Origin: G020354085 sp964629975
GTDB lineage: Bacteria; Pseudomonadota; Gammaproteobacteria; Acidiferrobacterales; Sulfurifustaceae
Direction of reading: 5' to 3'
Assembly (NCBI GenBank): GCA_964629975.1
Contig: CAZVUN010000094.1
Location: forward strand, 1 to 12,076
Length of the DNA stretch: 12,076 nucleotides
In this document: in pieces, positions 6,395 to 12,076 of the stretch
Layout: each line of letters starts with the position of its first letter
Position numbering within the stretch: the stretch's first letter is position 1
The notes under the pieces: model-generated
The model's input: only the letters and a program-made list of their open reading frames with translations
Databases searched by the model: none
Told to the model about the DNA's origin: nothing
Translations under genes and position numbers: made by a program

Positions 6395-7537
6395 CTACAG
6401 GTCGGCGTCCTTGACGTGGCCAAAGATCATCTCGAACCGCAACAGCACGCCGGGCGCAAGATCGAAATCGCGCTCACGGCGAAAGCTCGCCTGCGGCGCG
6501 ATCTCGAAGAACATCCAGTCGCGCCACATCTTCTGGCGGTAGCGCACGGTGGCGCGGACTTCCAGAAGCTGGTTCGCCGGTTCGCTCTGGAAGCCGTTGG
6601 TGAGTTCGTACTGGAGCACGCGGCGCGGGCTTAACGGTTGGCGCAGCACGAAGCTCAGGCTGTAGTAGTAGCCTTCCTCCTGCTCGGTCCAGGCGAGCTG
6701 GGCGCTCGTACGGAAGAACAGGCGCTCGCCAACGGGGCGCTCCAGGTCAACCGTCGTCGTCGATTCCCAGCCGAACTCGGTCCACCAGCGGACGTCCTCC
6801 GTGAAGCGCAGCGCCCACGGATCGAGCGGCAGCAGGTAGCGATAGCGCGGCTGCACGAACGCCTCCGGTTCGCCCTCGCGGAAGCGCACGCCCACCCGGG
6901 TACCGAAGTTGTGGCGCTCGGTTGCCAGGAAGAAATAGTCGAGCGCGGTCGTGACGCTGCGGTCCTGTGCGCCGGGCAGCTGAGTCGCGGCGGTTGGCGT
7001 ATCGCGGCTGGCCTGGCCTTCCAGCTCCTGCTCCGGTGTGCCAGTGACGACGATGCGCGCCCGGTGCTGCAGCTCCGGCAGCCGCAGCCGCAGCGAGATG
7101 GGAAACGTGAGGTCCGGCCCCGAACCGTGTTCCAGAAAAAGATCCGCGCCGGCCTTGACGCGCGTGCGGTTCTCTTCCGCCGCGAAGCGCGGATCGTCGA
7201 AGAACGAATCGAGCCACTCGGCCGTGGCCAGGATGCCGGTCGAGATCGCGCCGTGCACCACATCGATGGTGCCACGCTGCCCGGGCGCCTGCGCCGGAAC
7301 CGCTGCCTCGTCCTCCGGCATCGAGCCGGGTTCCACGACCGGCGCGTCGGCTGGCTCCGGCGCAGCGCCGTCTGGCCCGGCCCCGCCGCTCGCATCCCCC
7401 GGTGGCGCTTCCTCGACCGCCGCCGGCGGTTCCCCCGCGGGTGGCGCTTCGGCCCGGGCGCTGCCGGTGTCGAGCCAGAGGGCGCACGCGAGCGCGCTGC
7501 CGACGGCTACCAACCGATCGACGTGCCACAAGCGCAT
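6395..7537 (-). CDS. Exported, probably outer-membrane beta-barrel-like protein
   Basis: A 380-residue protein. Residues 1-29 are a signal peptide with a good SARA|EA cleavage site. Residues 30-88 are a Pro/Ala/Glu-rich linker with no predicted fold. From about 115 to 375 the chain alternates polar and hydrophobic/aromatic residues in repeated amphipathic strands (for example VQPRYRYLLP, EGYYYSLSFVLRQ, LLEVRATVRYRQK), separated by short charged turns; this is the pattern of an outer-membrane beta-barrel. It does not end in the usual C-terminal Phe; the last strand is about VLLRFEMIF, then HVKDADL. No named family is recognised. The ATG at 7535-7537 lacks a clear ribosome binding site. It is transcribed alone and converges on the lipoprotein gene. 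Confidence 0.78.
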   Translation of the reverse strand: MRLWHVDRLVAVGSALACALWLDTGSARAEAPPAGEPPAAVEEAPPGDASGGAGPDGAAPEPADAPVVEPGSMPEDEAAVPAQAPGQRGTIDVVHGAISTGILATAEWLDSFFDDPRFAAEENRTRVKAGADLFLEHGSGPDLTFPISLRLRLPELQHRARIVVTGTPEQELEGQASRDTPTAATQLPGAQDRSVTTALDYFFLATERHNFGTRVGVRFREGEPEAFVQPRYRYLLPLDPWALRFTEDVRWWTEFGWESTTTVDLERPVGERLFFRTSAQLAWTEQEEGYYYSLSFVLRQPLSPRRVLQYELTNGFQSEPANQLLEVRATVRYRQKMWRDWMFFEIAPQASFRRERDFDLAPGVLLRFEMIFGHVKDADL

Positions 7538-7686
7538 TTGACAACGCTAGTCCGCGCGCGGGCCACTTCGCTCATCCGGCATCGAGCAACCAGGCAAAAA
7601 AAAACAACGGCGTCCGCTGGCCTCAGGACGAATTCCTTCCGAGTGACAAGGGGAGGCTGACTTGGCTGCACTGCATACAAGCCAGG
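7538..7686. other. Intergenic stretch with no assigned feature
   Basis: Between the barrel gene start and the first REP-like element, I see only a run of nine A residues near 7595-7605 and no convincing promoter, RNA or gene. The minus-strand gene at 7537 must have its promoter here, but no clear -35/-10 pair stands out. Confidence 0.4.
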
Positions 7687-7796
7687 AAAGGGGTCAGGTT
7701 TTGCAAGGAAGCATTACTACCCCTTCCGCCCACCCGGGCGCACAGCGTACCGCCATCGTAGCGGGGCGATGTTTCAGTGCAAGACCCGACCCCCTT
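7687..7796 (+). repeat. REP-like palindromic element, copy A
   Basis: About 110 bp with inverted ends: the left arm AAAGGGGTCAGGTTTTGCA (7687-7705) pairs with the right arm TGCAAGACCCGACCCCCTT (7778-7796). Positions 7691-7785 repeat at 8351-8445 with five mismatches, exactly 660 bp apart in direct orientation. Between the arms are conserved GC-rich segments including CACCCGGGCG. It lies 12 bp past the hicA stop, so on the minus strand it could also act as a terminator. The GGGTCAG and TCTTGCA-like words resemble REP-type repeats associated with RAYT transposases, and a RAYT relic lies nearby. Confidence 0.8.
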
Positions 7797-7808
7797 ACCC
7801 CGTGGACG

Positions 7809-8021
7809 CTACACGTCCTCCGGCGTCAACCCGGTGTGTTTCGCCAGGCGCGCGAGCATGCGTGGGCCGACTTCCTCGCTGTCGTGAAATGCGAACACCA
7901 CATCGGACCAACCGGGCCGGGCAAGCGTTCGGTGCGAGCCTGACTGACGCTTGATTGTCCAACCGATGCGCAGTAACGCCGCCAAGAGCCGCTTGGCCTT
8001 GACGGACGGCCACTGACTCAT
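7809..8021 (-). CDS. hicA: HicA family toxin (mRNA interferase)
   Basis: A 70-residue protein of the HicA/YcfA family, whose members cut mRNA and are held inactive by HicB. It has the small double-stranded-RNA-binding-like fold pattern: an N-terminal helix (SVKAKRLLAALLRIG), a strand GWTIKRQ, then G-S-H30-R with the family's catalytic His, a strand VVFAF and a C-terminal helix ending in GLTPEDV. The C-terminal phrase ARLAKHTGLTPEDV is typical of the family. Its ATG overlaps the hicB stop by ATGA, so synthesis is probably coupled to the antitoxin. No catalytic residue is missing, so the toxin is probably functional. It ends 12 bp before REP-like copy A. Confidence 0.88.
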   Translation of the reverse strand: MSQWPSVKAKRLLAALLRIGWTIKRQSGSHRTLARPGWSDVVFAFHDSEEVGPRMLARLAKHTGLTPEDV

Positions 8022-8227
8022 GCCGCGTGAGCGATCGTGAGACTGATCGGTTCAGGGCGGCTTTCGCCGGCTTCGAGGCGTTCGGCCAGAACGCGCAGCG
8101 CGAGCACCTCCGCCTTCGCCATCGCCTCGTCGGCGGTTGCGCCGTAGACAGCGACGCCCGGAATCTCCGGAACTTCGGCGAGCCAGCGACCGTCTTCCTC
8201 GCGCTCGTATTCGATGGTCAGATTCAT
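8018..8227 (-). CDS. hicB: HicB family antitoxin
   Basis: A 69-residue antitoxin from ATG 8225-8227. The core YEREEDGRWLAEVPEIPGVA (residues 7-26), then YGATADEAMAKAEVLALRVL, is the partial RNase-H-like HicB fold that binds HicA. It is the first gene of the pair, before hicA, as in many antitoxin-first HicBA modules. The protein stops soon after the fold (ISLTIAHAA) and shows no HTH or ribbon-helix-helix domain, so it may need HicA or another factor to bind DNA. A longer open frame reaches 8512, but it runs through the REP element and is not HicB-like; the shorter start is chosen. Confidence 0.87.
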   Translation of the reverse strand: MNLTIEYEREEDGRWLAEVPEIPGVAVYGATADEAMAKAEVLALRVLAERLEAGESRPEPISLTIAHAA

Positions 8228-8252
8228 GGCCAATTGGATTCCGCTACTTTCG

Positions 8253-8294
8253 TGCAATTGATTGCAGCTTAGCATCGTTTCGCATGGAGCCCAA
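8253..8294 (-). promoter_or_regulatory. Candidate hicBA promoter and operator dyad
   Basis: A perfect dyad TGCAAT-TG-ATTGCA lies at 8253-8266, with its near edge 25 bp from the hicB start. Just upstream on the minus strand is TTGGGC (8294 to 8289), a 17-bp spacer and TAAGCT (8271 to 8266) preceded by TGC, an extended -10 form. The dyad would cover the region around the transcription start, as expected for an autorepressed toxin-antitoxin operon. CAATTG recurs at 8231-8236 inside CCAATTGG. The promoter is weak by consensus and the assignment is tentative. Confidence 0.4.
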
Positions 8295-8333
8295 CGCAGA
8301 GTCGGCAATCGATATTGCGCTCCGGAGGAGGAA

Positions 8334-8490
8334 AGGGGGTCAGAGAAATAGGGCCAGGTCTTGCAATGAAGCATTGCTACCCCTTCCGCCCACCCGGGCG
8401 CGCAGCGTACCGCCATCGTAGCGGGGCGATGTTTCAGTGCAAGACGTAACCCCGTTTCCGATCTTTTCCGATGACCCCGTTTCCTGACCC
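8334..8490 (+). repeat. REP-like palindromic element, copy B, with extended arms
   Basis: The core at 8351-8445 is the 95-bp match to copy A (7691-7785, five mismatches). Within it, TCTTGCAATGAAGCATTGC on the left pairs with the right-hand segment ending TGCAAGA, 16 of 19 positions. Outside the core is a further inverted pair, GGGTCAG (8337-8343) and CTGACCC (8484-8490). The right arm contains two tandem near-copies of GGAAACGGGGTYA when read on the minus strand. The element joins the RAYT relic directly. Confidence 0.78.
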
Positions 8491-8679
8491 GGGGTGACCA
8501 GAAGATGCGCATGCTTGGTCATGAGGGCATACGGGTGAATCCGGCACGCCTACTTTTCCGCGCACGCTCCAGATCATCGAGATAGCTTGCGCCGCAAGGA
8601 AGCAGGGCTCGCGGTTGTTGCCGGGCTGAATGTCGTGCGGCGGGATGCCGGGCAGGGAGAAACGCGGTTTTCGCGGCGT
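8490..8679 (-). pseudogene. Relic of a REP-associated tyrosine transposase (RAYT, Y1_Tnp family)
   Basis: Three frames in order recover about the first 65 residues of a RAYT. They read TPRKPRFSLPGIPPHDIQPG then NNREPCFLAA (start at 8679), SYLDDLERA (next frame) and RIHPYALMTKHAHLLVTP (third frame, ending at 8490). The usual family beginning is M-PRKPRF-LPGIP-H-IQRGNNRE; here the initiator codon is ACG. HAH matches the His-hydrophobic-His metal site (normally HVH), but everything after LLVTP is gone, including the helix with the catalytic Tyr. RAYTs are single-strand HUH nucleases linked to REP elements. Two frameshifts, a lost start and truncation make this inactive. Its truncated end meets the GGGTCAGG of the adjoining palindromic element, so the loss may have happened at the element edge. 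Confidence 0.8.
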
Positions 8680-9168
8680 GGGGCAACTCCCTTTGAGCGA
8701 CACCGATTCCCTTTCGGTCGAAACAGACCTTTAACGCCAATGTCAGGGCCGGGGAATATTAGCAGGAATTCCTCTCTGACCCGGATTTGCCTAACGTTGC
8801 TCAACGCCCGCCTGCGCAAGCGGCGCCATAAGTGCCACGCCAAATGAACACCGCAGCGCAAACCAGTGTGGGCGCCAGCGGCGCAACCGCGAGTGTTGCG
8901 GCACCACGGGAAGCAATGGCGCGGATAAGAAAGGCGCGCTCGCCTGCGGCCCGGCGCGGAAGTGTTGGAGTCGGGTGATCGAACGGACAACAGCGCGAAC
9001 CGACCACGGCAGGCGATTCAACATGTGTCCCCCCTCCCTGGTGATTGTTGTTGTCTGCCATTCTGTCGACGCTGCTAGATTGCTGTCGATCTGGCGCGCG
9101 GAGTTAACATCGGCTAGTCACCGCCAGGTCAGGATTGGCCGCGGGAAAGTCGTGGGGTGTGACGGAAA
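8680..9168. other. Region with no confident gene
   Basis: Between the RAYT relic and the heme operon terminator. It contains another minus-strand GGGTCAGA word (8775-8782), a GTTAGGC box (minus, 8789-8795 region) and a weak 77-codon ORF (8791-9024, minus). The ORF has a GGGAGGGGGG purine run just before its ATG and is rich in Arg, Pro and Ala, which is common for non-coding frames in GC-rich DNA. I see no RNA gene or complete mobile element here. Confidence 0.45.
8791..9024 (-). CDS. Weak candidate small ORF, 77 codons
   Basis: An ATG at 9022-9024 is preceded at four bases by a strong purine run, GGGAGGGGGG. The 77-residue product (MLNRLPWSVRAV and on, ending PLAQAGVEQR) matches nothing I recognise, has one moderately hydrophobic stretch near residues 55-70, and is otherwise Arg/Pro/Ala rich. 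The stop codon TAG lies within the word GTTAGGC, as is common for genes in integron cassettes. The ribosome binding site is the only good argument for translation; it could equally be a non-coding relic. Confidence 0.25.
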   Translation of the reverse strand: MLNRLPWSVRAVVRSITRLQHFRAGPQASAPFLSAPLLPVVPQHSRLRRWRPHWFALRCSFGVALMAPLAQAGVEQR

Positions 9169-9187
9169 TCCCGGCGGTTCGCCGGGA
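9169..9187 (-). terminator. Hairpin after hemY, probable terminator
   Basis: TCCCGGCG (9169-9176) pairs perfectly with CGCCGGGA (9180-9187) around a 3-base loop. On the minus strand it is followed by TTTCC. It begins 18 bp after the hemY stop. The U tract is short, so termination may be partial. The stem also resembles common dispersed intergenic hairpins of proteobacteria. Confidence 0.5.
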
Positions 9188-9205
9188 CGACAGCCAAATG
9201 ACCGA

Positions 9206-10539
9206 CTACCGCAACGCCTGCAAGCGCGCGGTCGGGCGGGGCCGCCGCGCGCGATCCGTGCGGCGGGAGTCTTCGAGCTGTTGCTCGAGGCCGCGGCGGA
9301 AGTACTCGCGCGCCTTGTCGGTCTCGCCCAGTTGTTCGAGCAGCAAGCCAAGCTCGCGATAGGCCTCGACCGGGCCGCGGTGCGCGAGGCAGCGTTCGAG
9401 GTAGCCGCGCGCCTTCGGCTTCATGCCGTTGGCGAGCGCCACGCGTGCGGCGGCGAGCAGCAGCGCGGCGCTGTCGGCGTGCGCGCCGAGCCACGACTCG
9501 ATGTGCGTGAGCTGTTCGGTGGCATCGCTCGCGCGCACCTGGCCGTACAGCTCGACCAGGCGCTCGTCCCAGTTGGCCTCGATCGCGGCGCGCACGGTGG
9601 CCTCGGCCTCGTCCATCTGACCCTGTTGCATCAGCTGGCGTGCGTACATCGCCACCAGTTGCGGATGGCGTTGCAGCGCCTTGGGCACGGCCTTCCATGC
9701 GCGCGCCAGCACCTCGGCCGAGCCGGACGGCAGCGACAGCGCGAGCAGCTCGCGATGCGCCTGCACCTCGAGGGCGTCGATCTCCTTCGGGTCGAGCGCC
9801 TGTTGCTGGCGCAGGTCGGGGATCAGTTCGATGAGCCCGGTCCAGTCGCGCAGCTCGGTGTAGATGCGCGCCAGCAGTTGCAGCACCGGGCGGTGCTTCG
9901 GATGGTGGTTGCGCAGCTCGGTGAGGGTGGCGAGACATTGCTCCGACTGACCGGCCAGGTGCTGCAGGTACGCCTGGGTCACGCCGATGGCGAGTGTCTG
10001 CTGCGGTGTGCTCTGGTGCGCCGCGGCCAGGAACTCGTCGCGCTTCTCGGTATTGCCCCGCGCCTGGCAGGCGATGGCCGCACCGAGGTAATTGAGCAGC
10101 GGCGCATCGGCGTAGCGCAGGCCGGCCAGCAGCTCGGTCTCGGCCTCGATCCAGTTGCCCTCCATGAGGCGGGAGAAGCCGCGCGTCAGTGCCGCGCGCG
10201 CCCCCCGCGCGGGAGGCCGGAGTCAGGAGGAAGCGCCCCGCGCACCNNNNNNNNNNGGGCGGCGAGGCCGCGCGCCAGCGCCGCGCGCGCCGCGCGCGCG
10301 CGGCGCTTCACGCGCCAGCGCGCTACGTCGCGCGGAATGTTGAACAGCCGGATGAGCAGATAGAGCGCGGTCGCGAGCACCAGGAATCCAGCGAGTGCCG
10401 CCAGCACGAACAGCGTGAGCGGCATCTCGATGCTCCACGGGGCGCGCGCGATCAGCACGTAGCCCGGGTTCTCAAGCGCCCAGAGCGTCGCCACCATGGC
10501 GATCAGCAGGACGCCGACGACGAACAGCACGATCCTCAC
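9206..10539 (-). CDS. hemY: HemY protein, interrupted by an assembly gap
   Basis: HemY is an inner-membrane protein with tetratricopeptide repeats that lies in heme operons; its exact role in porphyrin synthesis is unsettled. The gene begins at GTG 10537-10539, sharing GTGA with the hemX stop. The N-terminal 94 codons give two membrane segments (about 2-20 and 38-62), then a basic RDVARWRVKRRARAARAAL stretch. After the 10-N gap (10247-10256) the frame shifts: ALTRGFSRLMEGNWIEAETE starts the TPR part, with helical pairs through to 9206 (for example EAYRELGLLLEQLGETDKAR). An in-frame TGA at 10223-10225 lies next to the gap. The summed length of roughly 420 residues is normal for HemY, so the break is more likely an assembly error than a pseudogene. 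Confidence 0.85.
10247..10256. other. Run of 10 Ns (assembly gap)
   Basis: Ten undetermined bases inside hemY, in a very GC-rich stretch of CG repeats. Ten Ns are commonly used as a spacer of unknown true length. Coding frames do not match across it. Confidence 0.98.
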
Positions 10540-11549
10540 GGATTCGCCCCCTTGCTTTGCAGGCGGCGCAGGGTCTCGAGCGAGGCACTGATGTCCGGCA
10601 GGTCGCCGGCGATGCGCGCGTTCATGAGCGTCTCGAGCTCCGCGCGCGTGGTGGCCACCACCTGGGTCTGGCCGTCGAAGTAGTCCTTGAGCCAGTCGAG
10701 CGCGATCTTGAGGTTGTTGCGGAACACCGCGACGTTGCCTTGCAGCAGCGCCTGCTGGGCGCCGAACAGCATCAGGCGCACGTTCTCGCGCGCGAAGTAC
10801 GCCTGCTCGGGCGGCAGCAGCGGCTTCTGCACCGTGAGGTCGTTGCGGATGCGCACCAGGCTCAGCATGTCCTCCCACAGCGTGCGCGCGTTGCTGCGCG
10901 CCTCGCGCCCCGGCGCGGCGGCGGTCTGCGCGGCGCTCGCCAGGCGCGCGTCGACCGCGAGCGGCAGCCGGTCGACCTGCTCGGCGATGCTCGCGAGCTT
11001 GAGCGCCATGCCGGCGGTGTCGACCTTCTCGAGCGCTTCGAGCGCGGTGATCTCGCGCGCGATCTCGCGCCGGATCGGCAGGTACTTGGGATGGGCCAGC
11101 AGGTTCAGCTGCTGGTCGGCGGCGCGCAGCGCGGCCAGCGCCGAGCGCACGTCGCGCGCCAGTTGCAGGCGGTGATTGGCGACCAGCAGCAGGCGTTCGG
11201 CCTCGGCCAGCACCCACTCGGCGCGCGACTGGGCGAAGTCGCTCTGGATCTTGTCGAAGCCGCTCTTGAGCACCTGCTGCGTGTCGCGCAGCTCGTTCAC
11301 CACCACGTCGGTCGTGGCGAGCGACTCGCGCAGCTCGCGCTGCTCGTTGGCAAGTTGCAGCAGCTTGCCCGGCACGTCGGTGGCAAGCAGTTCCTGGCGC
11401 TGGTAGAGCAGCACGTACCACAGGTAGCCGGAGGCGATGAGCGCGGCGACCGCAAGGATGAGTGCGAGCCCGGCGCGAATCGTGCCGCGCGGGCGGGCCG
11501 GGGCTGGAGGCGGGGTGGATTGCTCGGGCGTGTTCGGATCGTCGGCCAT
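10536..11549 (-). CDS. hemX: HemX protein (membrane-anchored, heme operon)
   Basis: A 337-residue inner-membrane protein. A Pro-rich, acidic cytoplasmic start (MADDPNTPEQSTPPP) leads to one membrane segment at about 24-48, then a periplasmic helical/coiled-coil part (about 50-110) and a compact helical domain containing RAEWVLAEAERLLLVANHRL, a hallmark of the HemX family. It is often annotated as uroporphyrinogen-III C-methyltransferase, but no SAM-binding SUMT motifs are visible, so that name should not be used here. Its real role is unknown. The gene starts 17 bp after hemD without a clear Shine-Dalgarno and overlaps hemY by 4 bp, as in the usual proteobacterial hemCDXY order. Confidence 0.92.
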   Translation of the reverse strand: MADDPNTPEQSTPPPAPARPRGTIRAGLALILAVAALIASGYLWYVLLYQRQELLATDVPGKLLQLANEQRELRESLATTDVVVNELRDTQQVLKSGFDKIQSDFAQSRAEWVLAEAERLLLVANHRLQLARDVRSALAALRAADQQLNLLAHPKYLPIRREIAREITALEALEKVDTAGMALKLASIAEQVDRLPLAVDARLASAAQTAAAPGREARSNARTLWEDMLSLVRIRNDLTVQKPLLPPEQAYFARENVRLMLFGAQQALLQGNVAVFRNNLKIALDWLKDYFDGQTQVVATTRAELETLMNARIAGDLPDISASLETLRRLQSKGANP

Positions 11550-11566
11550 GGCTGCGCGCGTGCGGG

Positions 11567-12076
11567 TTAGCGGGTCTGGTGGCGGGCGTGCCAGTCCAGC
11601 ACGGCCTCCAGTATAGCCGCATCGCTCGCCGTGCCGCTAACCAGGATCGGCGCCGTCACGCCGAGCGCGCGCGCCGCCGCGGCGATGCGTTCGCTCACCA
11701 CCACGAGCGGCGTGCCGGCGAGCAGCCGCTGCCCGTCGGCCCCGAGCAGCGCGTGCAGATTGTGCAGCGCCTCGGCGCTGGTAACGGTGACGATGTCGAT
11801 GCCGCCCCCCGCCCAGTCGCGCACCAGCGCGCCCACGTCGAGCGCGGGCGCCGTGCGCCGGTAGCAAACGAGGTGCTCGAGGTGCGCGCCGCGCGCCGTC
11901 AAGGTGTCGGCCAGCAGTTCCCGTCCGCCCTCGCCACGCACGATCACGACGCGCCGGCCGGCAACCTGCGTGAGCTCGGGCAGCGCCAGCAGCGCCTCGC
12001 TGTCGAAGCGCGCGGCCGGGACGAGCACGCGTTCGATGCCGGCGGCGTGCAGGGCGCGGGCCGTGGCCTCGCCGAC
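11567..12076 (-). CDS. hemD: Uroporphyrinogen-III synthase, C-terminal part (window edge)
   Basis: The frame is open to the window edge, giving about 169 residues of the 3' part. HemD closes the linear tetrapyrrole hydroxymethylbilane to uroporphyrinogen III with inversion of ring D. Visible family features are VGEATARALHAAGIE, then RFDSEALLALPEL, GRRVVIVRGEGGRELLADTL with the Gly-rich loop, CYRR, and the second-domain VTVTSAEALHNL and PLVVVSERIAAAARALG. The enzyme has few invariant catalytic residues, so activity cannot be judged from motifs. The upstream N-terminal part lies beyond 12076, presumably preceded by hemC. Confidence 0.93.
   Translation of the reverse strand, partial: VGEATARALHAAGIERVLVPAARFDSEALLALPELTQVAGRRVVIVRGEGGRELLADTLTARGAHLEHLVCYRRTAPALDVGALVRDWAGGGIDIVTVTSAEALHNLHALLGADGQRLLAGTPLVVVSERIAAAARALGVTAPILVSGTASDAAILEAVLDWHARHQTR

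Noticed and set aside
7687..8490. Repeats as a CRISPR array or as IS terminal repeats of a composite transposon
   Set aside because: There are only two copies, 660 bp apart, each internally palindromic, with no spacers of uniform length and no transposase gene between them.
8801..9061. 86-codon minus-strand frame beginning MADNNNHQGGG
   Set aside because: It has no ribosome binding site, low-complexity composition, and overlaps the better-supported but still weak frame starting at 9024.
10186..10246. Peptide after the gap in the same frame as the hemY N-terminus
   Set aside because: It translates as non-HemY sequence and soon stops; the HemY TPR region lies in another frame, so continuity across 10 Ns is not real.
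10536..11549. HemX as a uroporphyrinogen-III methyltransferase
   Set aside because: No SAM-binding motif of the SUMT/CobA type is visible; the name comes from old annotations of the neighbouring gene.

Overview
The window is GC-rich DNA with dense gene packing, a complete set of proteobacterial housekeeping fragments and a run of 10 Ns at 10247-10256. It therefore comes from a draft or metagenome assembly. The hemD-hemX-hemY order at the right end, next to an Fpg/MutM start at the far left, points to a Gammaproteobacterium. The exact genus cannot be read from the sequence.

Left block (1-4106, minus strand): a compact operon runs ABC ATPase, ABC-2 permease, GldG-like auxiliary protein, DUF4340 protein, and then the first 17 codons of mutM. 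Junctions are 4-bp overlap, 4-bp gap, 1-bp overlap and 9-bp gap. A good sigma70-type promoter (TTGACA, 18-bp spacer, TAAAAG) lies just upstream of the ATPase. Together the first four genes look like the gliding-type (GldA/GldF/GldG) exporter set found in many non-gliding proteobacteria.

Middle block (4051-7537): a 393-bp divergent intergenic region holds a 26-bp direct repeat, a perfect dyad and a leader hairpin. It is followed on the plus strand by an unrecognised exported six-cysteine protein, a 2Fe-2S/FAD/NAD oxidoreductase of the AscD type, and a small lipoprotein. A convergent minus-strand gene encodes an exported, probably outer-membrane, beta-rich protein.

Accessory patch (about 7538-9205): this is the most unusual part. 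A two-gene HicB/HicA toxin-antitoxin module (minus strand) lies between two copies of a roughly 95-110 bp REP-like palindromic element repeated in direct orientation exactly 660 bp apart. The outer copy abuts a broken relic of a REP-associated tyrosine transposase (RAYT). Further right there is little that can be assigned. It holds one weak small ORF whose stop codon sits in an attC-like box (GTTAGGC), and a hairpin that probably ends the heme operon.

Right block (9206-12076, minus strand): the 3' part of hemD, then hemX, then hemY. hemY is split by the N gap. The sequences on the two sides of the gap encode near-identical peptides, and an in-frame stop lies beside the gap, so the break is most likely an assembly fault rather than a real mutation.
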